Assembly (NCBI GenBank): GCA_000381625.1
Contig: KB906767.1
Coordinates: forward strand, 5,199,357-5,263,356
Direction of reading: 5' to 3'
Length of the DNA: 64,000 nt
Source: Bryobacterales bacterium KBS 96
GTDB taxonomy: Bacteria > Acidobacteriota > Terriglobia > Bryobacterales > Bryobacteraceae
Under the pieces are notes generated by a model. The model saw nothing but the letters and a program-made list of their open reading frames with translations. It did not search any database and had not been told where the DNA came from. Positions 34,202 to 46,629 of the stretch are shown here, one piece after another. Position 1 is the first letter of the stretch. Each line of letters starts with the position of its first letter. The translations under genes were made by a program, and so were the position numbers.

Positions 34202-36547
34202 CTAAATGTTTCCCGCAAGCAGCGCCTCCAGCATCATGCGCGCATTTTCTTTTCCCGACTCTCCTACTTCCCCGAGCGGTCCGACGCAACTGGGGCAGCC
34301 TGCATTGCACGGACACGAACGCACAAGGTCGAGCGCGCCTGTGAGTAGCCGGCCGCGCAGCGTGAATAATGGCTGGCTATGGCCGATCCCGCCGGGATAG
34401 TTGTCGTAGAGAAACAGATCCGGCTCCCACGTGCCGGTCGTTTGGGCGGCGTCGGTCAGCGATAGCGAGATATCGCGCGCATCGCACATCAGCAGAAGCG
34501 CTGCGATCGTCTTCATGAGGTTGCCGGCGGCAACCAGCGAGTTCTGCACCTCGGCCGATGAAAGTTCAGGAAACGTTTTGATAAATTCGGCGGGAAAGTG
34601 CAACCAGAACGCGGTGGTATGCATTTCCTGCTCCGGAAGGGACAGTTGGCCCGCGCCGACATTTTCCAGCGTATAAAACTTGATCTTCTTGAAGCCGACG
34701 ACTTGCGATTTCACTCGTACTTCGCCATGTAGGGCGCTGGCTGCGCATGGCAAATCGGCCGCTTCGAATGACGCGATCTCCTTCACTTGCGTGTAGACGA
34801 TTGCGTCGGTGAAATAGTCCGAGTCTACTTGCCGCACGAACGCTTTTCGCCCGTCATAGTCGAATTTATCGACTTGATATTGCCGGGAATCGTGCAGGTA
34901 AATCGCTTTCTCGTGCAGCGTCGTCAGCGCCGTGGGGAAATCTACTTCGGCGACGATCTTGTGATCGCCCGTTATGTCCACGACCACGAAGTTATCGCTG
35001 CTGACAGATCGCAGGCTGACGGCATCCGCCGGGTAGCTGTCGCTTACCCAATGCCACGCGTCGCCCGAATGATGCAGCAGTTTCAGATCTTCCGACAGGA
35101 AATGACATAGGTTGGCAATATCATGCGGTCCGAAGCGCTCACCATCTCGTATCGGCAGCTCAAAAGCGGCGCATTTCAAGTGGCTGAGCAGGATCTCCAG
35201 ATTGTCCGCGTTGATGTAGGCGTGTTCCGGATTCTGCCCGAAGAAATACTCCGGATGTTCGACGATGTATTGATCGAGAGGAGCGCTGGAGGCGACTAGC
35301 ACGGCCATTGACGCAGCCTGTCTCCGGCCGGCCCGGCCTGCGCGCTGCCACGTGGATGCGATCGTTCCCGGGTACCCGGCCAGCACCACTGCATCGAGCG
35401 ATCCAATATCGACGCCAAGTTCGAGCGCATTCGTCGCGACCACTGCGCGGATATCTCCGTCGCGCAGTTTCTTCTCCACCTCGCGCCGCTCCTTCGGAAG
35501 ATAGCCGCCTCGGTAGCCGCGAATCGCCTCGTGCGAGAAAGGAAGCTGCGCACAGGCATCTTTCAGGTACGTGAGTAGAACTTCCGTCGCCAGGCGGTTG
35601 TTGGCGAACACGAGAGTCTGTTGACGCTGGCGGATGAAATCGAGAGCGATGCGCCGGGTTTCGTGAAGATAACTCCGGCGAATGCCAAGCTCGCGATTCA
35701 CGACCGGCGGATTGTAAAAGACGAAATACTTCTCGCCGGCCGGAGCGCCGTTGTTGTCGACCAGTTCAAACCGCTCGCCTGTGACAGCCTCCGCCAGTTC
35801 TTTGGGATTGCCGATCGTAGCGGAGGAACAGATGAACTGCGGTTTCGATCCGTAGAACTCGCACAGTCGCTTAAGCCGTCGTAGGACGTTCGCCAAATGG
35901 CTGCCGTAAACACCGCGGTAATAGTGCAATTCGTCAATAATGAAATACCTCAGATTTTCGAAACACTTCGCCCATTTCGTATGGTGCGGAAGAATGCCCG
36001 CGTGCAGCATGTCGGGATTAGTGAGCACCACGTTCGCGCGTTCCCGGATGGAGCGGCGCGCGTCCTGTGGCGTATCGCCGTCATAGGTGTGGCACGCGAT
36101 GCCGCTTTCGAGTTGGGCGGCCAGCCCTTGCAACTCGTGCCGCTGATCTTCCGCCAAAGCCTTCGTTGGGAATAGATACATAGCTCTCGCGCTGGTATCG
36201 CTTAACAGCGTGTTCAGAACGGGCAGGTTGTAGCAAAGAGTTTTGCCGCTGGCCGTCGGCGTTACGACCACGACATTGCTGCCCGAAAGCGCATGGCGCG
36301 CCGCATCCGCCTGATGGCTGTAAAGCCGTTCAATGCTGCGTTTCCGCAGCGCGGACCGCAAGTCCTCATGGACCGTTTCCGGCACAGATTCATAGATTCC
36401 GGTCTTGGCCGGTTCGTGCCGGATCGCCCGGATCGGCGAACTGTCGTCTTCCATGGAATGCCGGAAGGAAGCGAGCGCCTTTTCGATGCCTCTGGCCGGC
36501 TGCAGCGCGGTCAAACCCGGTTCATCGAAGCCTAAGCTGAGATTCAT
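34202..36547 (-). CDS. DEAD/DEAH-box helicase of the MrfA/YprA type with C-terminal DUF1998 zinc region
   Basis: The 781-residue protein has an N-terminal extension, then RecA-like domain 1 with Walker A TPTASGKTLCYNLPVLNTLL, Walker B DELHYYRGVYG and SATIGNP, and domain 2 with TNALELGVDIG and WQRAGRAGR. The C-terminal part includes LLMCDARDI and CPCNAGCPSCVGP, the four-cysteine zinc site of the DUF1998 group. This layout matches Bacillus MrfA, a 3'-5' helicase needed with the nuclease MrfB to repair mitomycin C damage. No mrfB lies nearby. The start is the ATG at 36547. Confidence 0.93.
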   Translation of the reverse strand: MNLSLGFDEPGLTALQPARGIEKALASFRHSMEDDSSPIRAIRHEPAKTGIYESVPETVHEDLRSALRKRSIERLYSHQADAARHALSGSNVVVVTPTASGKTLCYNLPVLNTLLSDTSARAMYLFPTKALAEDQRHELQGLAAQLESGIACHTYDGDTPQDARRSIRERANVVLTNPDMLHAGILPHHTKWAKCFENLRYFIIDELHYYRGVYGSHLANVLRRLKRLCEFYGSKPQFICSSATIGNPKELAEAVTGERFELVDNNGAPAGEKYFVFYNPPVVNRELGIRRSYLHETRRIALDFIRQRQQTLVFANNRLATEVLLTYLKDACAQLPFSHEAIRGYRGGYLPKERREVEKKLRDGDIRAVVATNALELGVDIGSLDAVVLAGYPGTIASTWQRAGRAGRRQAASMAVLVASSAPLDQYIVEHPEYFFGQNPEHAYINADNLEILLSHLKCAAFELPIRDGERFGPHDIANLCHFLSEDLKLLHHSGDAWHWVSDSYPADAVSLRSVSSDNFVVVDITGDHKIVAEVDFPTALTTLHEKAIYLHDSRQYQVDKFDYDGRKAFVRQVDSDYFTDAIVYTQVKEIASFEAADLPCAASALHGEVRVKSQVVGFKKIKFYTLENVGAGQLSLPEQEMHTTAFWLHFPAEFIKTFPELSSAEVQNSLVAAGNLMKTIAALLLMCDARDISLSLTDAAQTTGTWEPDLFLYDNYPGGIGHSQPLFTLRGRLLTGALDLVRSCPCNAGCPSCVGPLGEVGESGKENARMMLEALLAGNI

Positions 36548-37155
36548 GGTGGTTCGCCTTTTCTTTGCTACGGTAGCGCAGATTATGTGGTTTTACAACC
36601 TGCCTGTCAGCGGCCCAGGCTTAAATTTTGGGAGGCGCCGAAAAAATCATTCAGGCCGGCGCGCGCGGCATGCCGCGCCCCTACACCAGACTACCGTTGA
36701 GGGCAGGGGCCGGGCCCGAGCGTGATTCTGAAGTTGCCGAAACGGAGCCACATCGCGTGAGCGAGCGGTTTCGAGCGCCGTGTAATGCCCGGCTATTTAA
36801 AACATTTCACGACGAAGCCGGCCGGAGCTATCTATTCGTCAGCGCCATAAGTATTTTTGCCACTATTTACTATATGCTTACTAGCAGATATAACTTAGGG
36901 CCGGTAAAGAATTGTAGATTACTCGAATTTGTTCTGGAACTGGCGCGGTTATGGAATCCTGAAGCAATTCTTATTCGTCACAACAGTGTTGGAATCAACG
37001 GAAGTTGATGTTCCATGAGGCAAGCGCCTCCGCCCGGGAAGTTCAAGTTGTAATGATTTCCGGTGCGCTCTTCATCGGACCGGCTCAATATCCGCGGTTC
37101 GCGCGATTGCGGCGGCTGCCATTGAAGAGGAGGTCTGTCATAGGAGGTATATGTT
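36548..37155. other. Intergenic, with one perfect palindrome
   Basis: About 600 bases between the helicase gene and the DEWNK-type gene hold no frame I trust. GCGCGGCATGCCGCGC at 36663-36678 is a perfect 16-bp palindrome followed by CCCTAC, which looks like a dispersed palindromic element. An AT-rich stretch around 36845-36900 may contain the promoter of the downstream gene. Confidence 0.5.
36663..36678. repeat. 16-bp perfect GC palindrome
   Basis: GCGCGGCATGCCGCGC reads the same on both strands. A similar core, GCATGCCGCGCCC, occurs after the isomerase gene at 24113-24125, which suggests a repeated element in intergenic DNA. Confidence 0.5.
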
Positions 37156-37602
37156 ATGCGACGTTATTTGTCTTTGGCCGTGATGGCGGCCGGCTTGCTA
37201 TTTATTCTTGCTCCGTCAATGAAAGCGGATGAATGGAATAAGATGACCAGGATCTCGGTCAACCAGCCCGTCGATCTGCAGAATGTTGCGTTGTCCCCGG
37301 GCCATTACGTCTTGAAGCTAATGGATAGCCCTTCGGACCGCTTCGTCGTTCAAGTATTCAGCGCCGATCAGCAACACCTGATTACAACGATTCTTGCGAT
37401 TCCGGCTTTCCGGATGAACCCCGCCAGTAAGACGAAGTTCGGTTTCTACGAATCGGCTCCAGGGCACCCGATGGCGGTACGCACCTGGTTCTACCCAGGT
37501 GACAACTTCGGTTTTCAATTTAACCCGCCGCCAAATTTAACCGGTAATGCTTCGGTAAGCCAATCCCACCCGACCTCGCCAGTGTCCGCAATGGGCGAGT
37601 AA
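37156..37602 (+). CDS. Secreted DEWNK-type protein of unknown function
   Basis: The 148-residue product has a signal peptide ([20 protein letters not shown]) cleaved near KADEW. The mature part reads [55 protein letters not shown] and [15 protein letters not shown] know closely similar small exported proteins almost only from Acidobacteria, often in many copies; their function is undescribed. Ribosome binding is strong: AGGAGGT at 37142-37148, seven bases before the ATG. The gene is alone and in the same direction as uvrA. Confidence 0.9.
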   Translation: MRRYLSLAVMAAGLLFILAPSMKADEWNKMTRISVNQPVDLQNVALSPGHYVLKLMDSPSDRFVVQVFSADQQHLITTILAIPAFRMNPASKTKFGFYESAPGHPMAVRTWFYPGDNFGFQFNPPPNLTGNASVSQSHPTSPVSAMGE

Positions 37603-37748
37603 AACCACGGCAGTGGCTGCGGCCGCCGGCTGGAGGCAGACGGCCGCAACCCTGCTCATTATTGAATTCCGAGCCCTCCCTCCGCCCATTCACGCCTCGC
37701 CCGCCCCTCCTCTCGAACGGTTCGTTCGACAATAGAAGTTTCCCTGCA

Positions 37749-40511
<2,763 letters not shown>

Positions 40512-40564
40512 ACGACTACGAGCCATTAGAGAACAGAATTGCCGATGCCGCCGCGCCTGGAGCT

Positions 40565-41269
40565 ATGCGGCGAAAGCCATTCTGGGGGTACGCCGACTTC
40601 GCTCTGTTTTTCGGGCTGGCGGTTGGCGGGCTGTTTATCATCATCGTTGCGCTTGCTTCCCTGATTCATCTTGCTCCGGAACTCGCAAGAAGTCAGCAGT
40701 TGCTCGCGCTCCCGGCGCAGTTCATTTTGTATGTCATCCTCTATGGCGCGGTGTGGGTGATCTTCCGCGTGAAATATGAGCAGCCGGTGTGGCGATCGCT
40801 TGGCTGGACCGGTTCGCGTTTCCCCGTCTGGCAGGCCATCATTGGCGGGTGCGCGCTATCGTTTCTCATTGGCTTGCTCGGAGCGGCGCTACGGACTCCG
40901 CAAGTGCATTCCCCGTTCGAGCAATTTCTAAGCTCTCCGGTGTGGATGGCGATCTTCGGGTTTTTTGCGGTGCTGGTCGGACCAGTTGCGGAAGAGACGA
41001 TCTTCCGTGGGTTCCTGCAGCCGCCGCTGACGCGCGATCTTGGCGCACCGGCCGGCATCGCCATTACGGCCGCGGTCTTTGGTCTATTGCATGGGCCGGA
41101 GTACTCATACGCCTGGCAGTATGTCATCCTTATTGGCGTTGCCGGCGCGTGCTTTGGATGGGTGCGCTACCGCGCCGGATCGGTGATTCCTGCCGTGTTA
41201 ATGCATGGTGGGTTCAATGCCGTCTTCTTTGTTTCTTCCATCTTTGTTCAATCACCGGTTCACAAATGA
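40565..41269 (+). CDS. CPBP-family intramembrane metalloprotease
   Basis: The 234-residue membrane protein has six or so hydrophobic segments and the CPBP (Rce1/Abi) motifs: motif 1 E-E-x-x-x-R in [13 protein letters not shown] (about residue 140), motif 2 FGLLHG with His, and motif 3 HGGFNAVF. Such proteins are prenyl-CAAX-protease relatives that act in the membrane; bacterial substrates are mostly unknown. Its stop overlaps the mtnA start (ATGA at 41266-41269), which points to coupled translation. Confidence 0.92.
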   Translation: MRRKPFWGYADFALFFGLAVGGLFIIIVALASLIHLAPELARSQQLLALPAQFILYVILYGAVWVIFRVKYEQPVWRSLGWTGSRFPVWQAIIGGCALSFLIGLLGAALRTPQVHSPFEQFLSSPVWMAIFGFFAVLVGPVAEETIFRGFLQPPLTRDLGAPAGIAITAAVFGLLHGPEYSYAWQYVILIGVAGACFGWVRYRAGSVIPAVLMHGGFNAVFFVSSIFVQSPVHK

Positions 41270-42324
41270 CTTTCCCTGCTCTTGTCAAGAATTCTGTCGA
41301 AACGATCGAGTGGACACCCGAAGGGGTTGTCATGATCGATCAAACGCGGCTGCCGCGTGAGGTAGTTTATGTCACGTGCCGCGGCTACGTTGAAGTTGCG
41401 GATGCGATCCGAACCATGATCATTCGGGGCGCTCCTGCTATCGGCGTCGCTGCGGCAATGGGCGTTGCCGTCGGCGTCTTGCAGTCGCGCGATTTGGAAG
41501 CCGAGATGCCGATCATCTGCGAAACCCTCGCAAAGACGCGGCCCACGGCCGTGAATCTGTTCTGGGCGATTGACCGGATGCGCCGCCTCTACGAATCGTT
41601 GCGCGGCGAGCCGCTCGACGCCATTCGCGAGCGCCTGGTAAGAGAGGCGCAGCAGATCAAGCTCGAAGACATCGCCATCAACCAGGCTATCGGCGCGAAC
41701 GGCGCGCCGCTGGTGCCCGACGGCAAAACAGTGCTTACGCATTGTAATGCGGGCGCGCTCGCCACGGCGGGTTTCGGCACGGCGCTTGGCGTGATTCGCG
41801 CGGCTGTGCAGGCCGGCAAAAAGATTGATGTGTTCGCCGATGAAACACGGCCCTTTCTGCAAGGAGCGCGCTTAACCGCTTGGGAACTGCAGCAGGACGG
41901 TATTGAAACGACGCTGATCACCGACAATATGGCAGGGCATTTCCTGAAGAGCGGGCGTATCGGCTGCGTGATCGTGGGCGCGGACCGCATTGCCGCGAAC
42001 GGCGATGTTGCGAACAAGATCGGCACGTATGGCGTTGCTGTTCTTGCCAAAGAAAATAATGTTCCGTTCTATGTCGCCGCGCCGATTTCCACGCTGGACC
42101 TGGCGCTCGCCTCGGGTGACCAGATCCCCATTGAAGAGCGCGCTTCCGCGGAGGTGACGCATGTGCAAGGCGTACACGTTGCGCCCGAAGGCATACAAGT
42201 AGCGAATCCCGCGTTCGATGTGACGCCAAATCGCTATGTGACCGCCATCGTCACGGAGCGTGGCGTCGCGCGCGCGCCGTATCAGGAAAGCCTGCCGGGG
42301 CTGGCGGGAAAAGCTCTGGACTAA
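41266..42324 (+). CDS. mtnA: Methylthioribose-1-phosphate isomerase
   Basis: MtnA converts methylthioribose-1-phosphate to methylthioribulose-1-phosphate in methionine salvage. The 352-residue protein has the family blocks [52 protein letters not shown] (catalytic Cys) and [20 protein letters not shown] (catalytic Asp), ending [15 protein letters not shown]. The start ATG at 41266 overlaps the stop of the CPBP gene; the open frame upstream of it belongs to a shadow. No other mtn gene is in the window. Confidence 0.97.
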   Translation: MTFPALVKNSVETIEWTPEGVVMIDQTRLPREVVYVTCRGYVEVADAIRTMIIRGAPAIGVAAAMGVAVGVLQSRDLEAEMPIICETLAKTRPTAVNLFWAIDRMRRLYESLRGEPLDAIRERLVREAQQIKLEDIAINQAIGANGAPLVPDGKTVLTHCNAGALATAGFGTALGVIRAAVQAGKKIDVFADETRPFLQGARLTAWELQQDGIETTLITDNMAGHFLKSGRIGCVIVGADRIAANGDVANKIGTYGVAVLAKENNVPFYVAAPISTLDLALASGDQIPIEERASAEVTHVQGVHVAPEGIQVANPAFDVTPNRYVTAIVTERGVARAPYQESLPGLAGKALD

Positions 42325-42547
42325 ACGGCTGGGACGCTATCATTACTTCCGAACCAGCAACAGTCTGCTAATTCCGTTCGACCACGATTTCAGTTCCTTG
42401 CCGACTTTGGCGAGGACAGTGCGATGTCCTGTACCATGTCAGCCTCCCTCGTATGGACCACGCTCATACGCACGATCATCGCGCTTATCGCTTTCGACAT
42501 TCGTGCGGCTTCGGTTTCGGAGTTTTAGGTATGTCGGCTGTGTCGGC

Positions 42548-42835
42548 CTACACGCTTCCGCGCATCACGGACGCCGCGACGCAGGCGAGGGTTGAGCGTG
42601 CGCTGCGCAGTCCGGCGGCGCGGCCCTCGCTCAGACCGGGGGCTTCGCTCCGGCTCGCAACCACGCGGATTACCTCACCCGCGGGCGCTGTTTGCGCAAT
42701 TTGCAAGGCCTCTTGGAGGCCTTCAAAGAAGTCGTCGTCGTATTGATAACCGCGAATGAAACTGCGGCTGTTGCGCTCCCGGCGCGATTGGATCTCACCA
42801 TCCAAAGCATCGATAAAAGGATTTGTGCCCACCAT
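42548..42835 (-). CDS. Small hypothetical ORF behind a palindromic promoter
   Basis: The 95-residue frame begins MVGTNPFIDALDGEIQSRRE then RNSRSFIRGYQYDDDFFEGL, which looks protein-like; the last 30 residues (SEAPGLSEGRAAGLRSARST) resemble translated repeat-like DNA. So either a real gene of about 60 codons continues into repeat sequence, or the 3' end has been replaced. GGGAGA lies a few bases before the ATG, and a promoter-like palindrome is at 42929-42942. I recognise no family. The remaining interval between mtnA and the permease genes (42325-43021) shows no other credible gene. Confidence 0.35.
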   Translation of the reverse strand: MVGTNPFIDALDGEIQSRRERNSRSFIRGYQYDDDFFEGLQEALQIAQTAPAGEVIRVVASRSEAPGLSEGRAAGLRSARSTLACVAASVMRGSV

Positions 42836-42928
42836 ACAGCAGATTCTCCCGGCGTTGGCGAAGCCTAAGGCGTTCGCCTACAAGCAAGGCCAAAAGACTC
42901 GAATCGTCCCTGCCTCTCTGCATTCTAA

Positions 42929-42964
42929 TGTACACGTGTGCATCAAATTTGCAAGCGTGTGCAT
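42929..42964 (-). promoter_or_regulatory. Promoter-like element with a near-palindrome and direct repeats
   Basis: On the minus strand TTGCAA, a 16-base spacer and TACATT form a passable sigma-70 promoter pointing at the small ORF. Its -10 is overlapped by TGTACACGTGTGCA (plus strand 42929-42942), a 14-bp palindrome with one mismatch. CGTGTGCAT also occurs twice, at 42935-42943 and 42956-42964, 21 bases apart, that is two helical turns. This is a classic layout for an autoregulated operator. Confidence 0.4.
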
Positions 42965-43021
42965 AAATTCGCTCCAAGCGGTACCGTACCGTTCCTAGTA
43001 CGAAGGCTCTAGCGGGTCTGC

Positions 43022-44263
43022 TTACTCATATCGGAGAGCTTCTACAGGGTCTAGTTTGGCTGCCTTGCTTGCCGGCCAAATGCCGAAGAACAGGCCAACG
43101 CCGACGGACACCCCTATCCCCAGGATTGCGGCCCACGCGGGTACGGCGGTAGGAAGAGACGTGAACACCAGCTTGCTCGCCGCTGCAATCATCCAGCCGA
43201 GGCCGATCCCAATGAGGCCTCCTATGCCGGTGAGCACCACGGCCTCAAGCAGAAATTGGGTGACGATGTCGATACGGCGCGCGCCGATCGCTTTCCGTAT
43301 CCCGATTTCTTTCGTACGCTCCGTCACGGAAACCAGCATGATGTTCATTACGCCGATGCCGCCGACCAGCAGTCCAATCGAGCTGAGAACCACCATCACG
43401 AGGAATGTCATTGACGTGATCTGGCGGAATTGTTCCACCATTTCCTGTGCTGTCGAAAGAGCGAAATTATCCGGCTTGTTCACGGGCACATGGCGGTCGA
43501 TGCGAAGGATTGTACGAATCTGGTCCATCGCCCTCGGTAGCATCTTGTCCTGAGCGAGAACGATCAGGGCGAGATCGTGCGCGTTCGGGTAAGCCTTTTT
43601 CATTGAAAAATAGGGCACTATCACGCGATTATCTGAATTACCGAAGAAGGAAGCTTTCGGCCGGTACATGGTCCCGATCACTTCGAACTGCTGGCCATCG
43701 ACGCTGATCCACTTGCCGATGGGATCTTGGACAGCAAAAAGGGCTTTTTCGATGTCGGCGCCGATAACGGCGACGGGCGCGTGGTGGCGGCTCTCAAAAG
43801 CGCTGAAAAAGTGGCCCGTGTTCATATCGATCTGGCCCGTGTTTACATACGAATCTTCCACTCCGAGCAAATTGGTCTGGTAGACTGCGTTTCCTTTATA
43901 TCTCGTTACCACCGGACCGCGCCGGGGAGGCCAAAGCATCGGCGACACCGTCGTGCAGGCGGAACATTTCTCCCGAACATCGAGCACGTTTTCATACGTG
44001 AGATCCTTGCGGTTCCGTTCCTCGGGCGTGAGGTCGGTGGTGCGGAAGGCGGGTGTTTTGAAAACGATAACCGAGTTAGGTCCAAAGCTGCTAAGGACGT
44101 TTGTAATGGCGCCGTCGAAACCCGTTAGAATGGCTCCCACGCCGATGATGGTGCCTGTCCCGATGATCACGCCCAGGATTGTCAACAGAGTTCGAAGCTT
44201 ATGCGCCACGATCGTGTCGAGCGCCAGCATCGTGTTGTTTCGGACGGAAACAAAGGCTTTCAT
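43022..44263 (-). CDS. MacB/FtsX-type ABC transporter permease, second of two
   Basis: The 413-residue permease has the MacB layout: a first helix (LRTLLTILGVIIGTGTIIGV), a large periplasmic domain (about residues 45-280), then three helices at the C terminus, with MNIMLVSVTERTKEIGIRKA between helices 2 and 3 and the ending WPASKAAKLDPVEALRYE. Such permeases work with a separate MacB-type ATPase and often a MacA adaptor in exporting or mechanotransmitting complexes. Neither is encoded here. It starts two bases after its paralogue. Confidence 0.93.
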   Translation of the reverse strand: MKAFVSVRNNTMLALDTIVAHKLRTLLTILGVIIGTGTIIGVGAILTGFDGAITNVLSSFGPNSVIVFKTPAFRTTDLTPEERNRKDLTYENVLDVREKCSACTTVSPMLWPPRRGPVVTRYKGNAVYQTNLLGVEDSYVNTGQIDMNTGHFFSAFESRHHAPVAVIGADIEKALFAVQDPIGKWISVDGQQFEVIGTMYRPKASFFGNSDNRVIVPYFSMKKAYPNAHDLALIVLAQDKMLPRAMDQIRTILRIDRHVPVNKPDNFALSTAQEMVEQFRQITSMTFLVMVVLSSIGLLVGGIGVMNIMLVSVTERTKEIGIRKAIGARRIDIVTQFLLEAVVLTGIGGLIGIGLGWMIAAASKLVFTSLPTAVPAWAAILGIGVSVGVGLFFGIWPASKAAKLDPVEALRYE

Positions 44264-44265
44264 GA

Positions 44266-45525
44266 TCAGTTCTCCGCGCGCAGCGCGACAATCGGATCGA
44301 GACGGGAAGCCTGCCGGGCAGGGTAGATTCCGAAAAACAGCCCGACCGCCACGGACAGACCGAGCCCGATCACCACAGCCGAAAGCGGCACTGCCATTGG
44401 CAGCGGCGTGGCGCCTCGAACCACAACGGTGAGCAGCCAGGAGAGCACGACGCCGATGAGCCCTCCGGTTCCCGCCAAAATCGCCGACTCGACCAAAAAC
44501 TGATTCAGGATATCCTGACGCCGGGCGCCCAGCGATTTGCGGATGCCGATTTCACGTGTCCGTTCGGTGACGACGGCGAGCATGATATTCATAATGACCA
44601 CGCCGCCGACGACCAGGAATACGGAAACGATGCCGACCGCCGTGGCCGCAATGGCGCCGGTCAAATTCTGCCATGCCTTGAGAAAGGTATCAGAGGCGAA
44701 GATCGAGAACGTATCGTCTTCCTGCGGCCGCAAATGCCGGAAGGCCCGCAGCAGCATTCTCACTTCGTCCTCCGCTTCCATCAGATGATTCTGGTCGATC
44801 GATTTGCAGACAAACTCCATTCCACTCTTCGATCCGTATGTTTTGAAATAAGAGGCAATCGGAACCATCACGAAATTGTCCTGAGACTGGCCGAACACGC
44901 TGCCCAGCGACTTTGCCGTTCCGACAACTTCGTAGGGCACCCCATCCACTTGAATCGTCTTAGCGACTGGATCGCGCCCTTCGAAGAATTTCTTCCGGAC
45001 ATCGTCTCCTATAAACGCGACGGGCGCGTGGCGCTGCACCTCATTTGCCGAAATGGCTCGGCCAAATTCCACCTGAATGTTGCTCATGGCCGGAATATTG
45101 TCGGTGATGCCTTCGAGATCGACGGTCTGCATGGTTGTTCCTTCGAAGGCCACCGTCACGCTCTTGCCCGCTTCCATCCCGATGTCCTTGAGCATAGTTG
45201 CGTGCGTCCTGATGAAGTCGTATTCCTCCGGCTTAAGCTGCGGATTTCGCCGCTGCATTTCCAGATATTTCTTGGGATCGAAGTTGCCGATGAAAGCCAT
45301 GCGGACCACCCGGAACCCATCCGATCCCATGTCCGACAATTTGTCCGAGATATAGAGGTTCATGCCATGCACAAATGACGTCACAGCAATCAGTGTGGAC
45401 GTTGCGAGAATGATTCCGAGCAGAGTCAGGAAGCTGCGCAGCTTATTTTTGCTGAGCGAATCCACGGCAATCCGGGCGGATTCCCAAAACGAGGCGCTCG
45501 GGCGGAAGTTTCGCTTGTGGCTCAC
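44266..45525 (-). CDS. MacB/FtsX-type ABC transporter permease, first of two
   Basis: This 419-residue permease is a paralogue of its downstream neighbour, with the same four-helix layout: LRSFLTLLGIILATSTLIAV, a periplasmic domain, then VVIMNIMLAVVTERTREIGI and GIYPARQASRLDPIVALRAE. Two different permeases in tandem suggest a heterodimer. The start is GTG at 45525. The YheT-type hydrolase gene ends nine bases upstream, so all three genes may be cotranscribed. No ATPase gene is in the interval. Confidence 0.93.
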   Translation of the reverse strand: MSHKRNFRPSASFWESARIAVDSLSKNKLRSFLTLLGIILATSTLIAVTSFVHGMNLYISDKLSDMGSDGFRVVRMAFIGNFDPKKYLEMQRRNPQLKPEEYDFIRTHATMLKDIGMEAGKSVTVAFEGTTMQTVDLEGITDNIPAMSNIQVEFGRAISANEVQRHAPVAFIGDDVRKKFFEGRDPVAKTIQVDGVPYEVVGTAKSLGSVFGQSQDNFVMVPIASYFKTYGSKSGMEFVCKSIDQNHLMEAEDEVRMLLRAFRHLRPQEDDTFSIFASDTFLKAWQNLTGAIAATAVGIVSVFLVVGGVVIMNIMLAVVTERTREIGIRKSLGARRQDILNQFLVESAILAGTGGLIGVVLSWLLTVVVRGATPLPMAVPLSAVVIGLGLSVAVGLFFGIYPARQASRLDPIVALRAEN

Positions 45526-45534
45526 AAGGGTCTT

Positions 45535-46542
45535 CTAGGCAGACGCAACCGCGTCCTGCTTTGTTCCGTGGATTGCATCGCCGGGCGCCGCGAGCTGGCG
45601 CTGAATCCAGTCGAGGGCGATGCCGTCCAGCCAGAACCGCGGTTTCCGGCGCGACAGGAACCCCAGATGCCCGCCGCTCTCGACGGCAAGCAGGCGGAGG
45701 GCCGGGTTCTGCTCGAATGCCGGGTGGCTAAATACAGGAAAAGGAATCAGGGGATCGTCTTTGGCTTGAATCACAAGCGTGGGCGTGCGAATAGCATTGA
45801 GGAAGCGTTGAGAGGACTGTGTCGCGTAGTAATTTTCAGCATTGCCGAAGCCGAACAGCGGTCCGGTATAACGGTCGTCAAACTCCCAAATACTCTTGAT
45901 TGCGGCCAATCCCTCGGTCGAGTATACGCCCGGAGACACCAGCGCCTTTTCGCGAACCCGCCGCTTTAGGCGGCTCAGAAACCGCCAGGCGTAAAGACGG
46001 TTCCCTGGGCGGTCGAGGAGGCGGACGCAGGCGGCCAGATCGATAGGCGTTGAGATCGCGCACACGGACGCGATCAGGTCCGTGTCCCCCAGTTCGCCTG
46101 CCAGTTTGAGGGCGACATTGCCGCCGAGCGAAAATCCCACCAGGATCACTGGATCGCCAAAGCGCTCTCTCAGTTCTTTTACGATCAATAATGTGTCCGA
46201 CGTGAGCCCCGAATGGTACATGGTTTCCGACAGCGTTTCGGTGTATCCGCAGGTGCGCATGTTGCTTCGATGCACTCCGAAACCGCGGACCAGCGCCTCT
46301 TGTGCGAAGCTTTTGATGTATCCGGCTTCGCTCGACCCTTCCAGACCGTGAAGGAAGACAATCTGGCCTCGAGCCGGGCGTTCCGGTTGATGCTCGATAA
46401 CCAGAATTCTGGTTCCGGGACCGGTATCGTAGATTTTCCGGGTCGCTGGGAACCGGCGCTCGTCGATCTCGCGGGGCCAAAAATTCCCCGCAATCGTCAG
46501 CAGATGCGGGTTCCGCAGCAGCGGTATGAATTCACGGTCCAC
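45535..46542 (-). CDS. Alpha/beta hydrolase of the YheT (UPF0017) family
   Basis: The 335-residue protein has the YheT layout: an N-terminal FIPLLRNPHLLTIAGNFWPR, the segment VFLHGLEGSSEAGYIKSFA, the nucleophile elbow GFSLGGNVALKLAGE (Ser), the acid in IQAKDDPLIP and the catalytic His in ESGGHLGFLSRR. This places it with YheT and eukaryotic ABHD1/3 esterases or lipases. Its natural substrate is unknown. The start is GTG at 46542. Confidence 0.92.
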   Translation of the reverse strand: MDREFIPLLRNPHLLTIAGNFWPREIDERRFPATRKIYDTGPGTRILVIEHQPERPARGQIVFLHGLEGSSEAGYIKSFAQEALVRGFGVHRSNMRTCGYTETLSETMYHSGLTSDTLLIVKELRERFGDPVILVGFSLGGNVALKLAGELGDTDLIASVCAISTPIDLAACVRLLDRPGNRLYAWRFLSRLKRRVREKALVSPGVYSTEGLAAIKSIWEFDDRYTGPLFGFGNAENYYATQSSQRFLNAIRTPTLVIQAKDDPLIPFPVFSHPAFEQNPALRLLAVESGGHLGFLSRRKPRFWLDGIALDWIQRQLAAPGDAIHGTKQDAVASA

Positions 46543-46629
46543 GCATCAATTGTAACTAGGAGCGTATGTGTGGGCATTCTTTGGGAAAAGGGTTGAAACT
46601 ATTATGATGATGTCGGCCCGGAGGACGGA

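Noticed and set aside
36628-37008. A 126-codon frame in the intergenic region before the DEWNK-type gene
   Set aside because: It runs through the GC palindrome and has no signal, domain or ribosome binding site.
40789-41265. An open frame upstream of mtnA that would extend it by 159 codons
   Set aside because: It is out-of-frame reading of the CPBP protease gene; the mtnA start at 41266 overlaps the protease stop in a normal way.
42453-42746. A His-rich plus-strand frame beginning MDHAHTHDHRAYRFRH
   Set aside because: It overlaps the more protein-like minus-strand ORF, has no ribosome binding site and degenerates into Ala/Arg-rich sequence.
42885-42910. A tRNA T-loop-like GATTCGAGTC on the minus strand
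   Set aside because: No acceptor, D or anticodon stems can be built around it.
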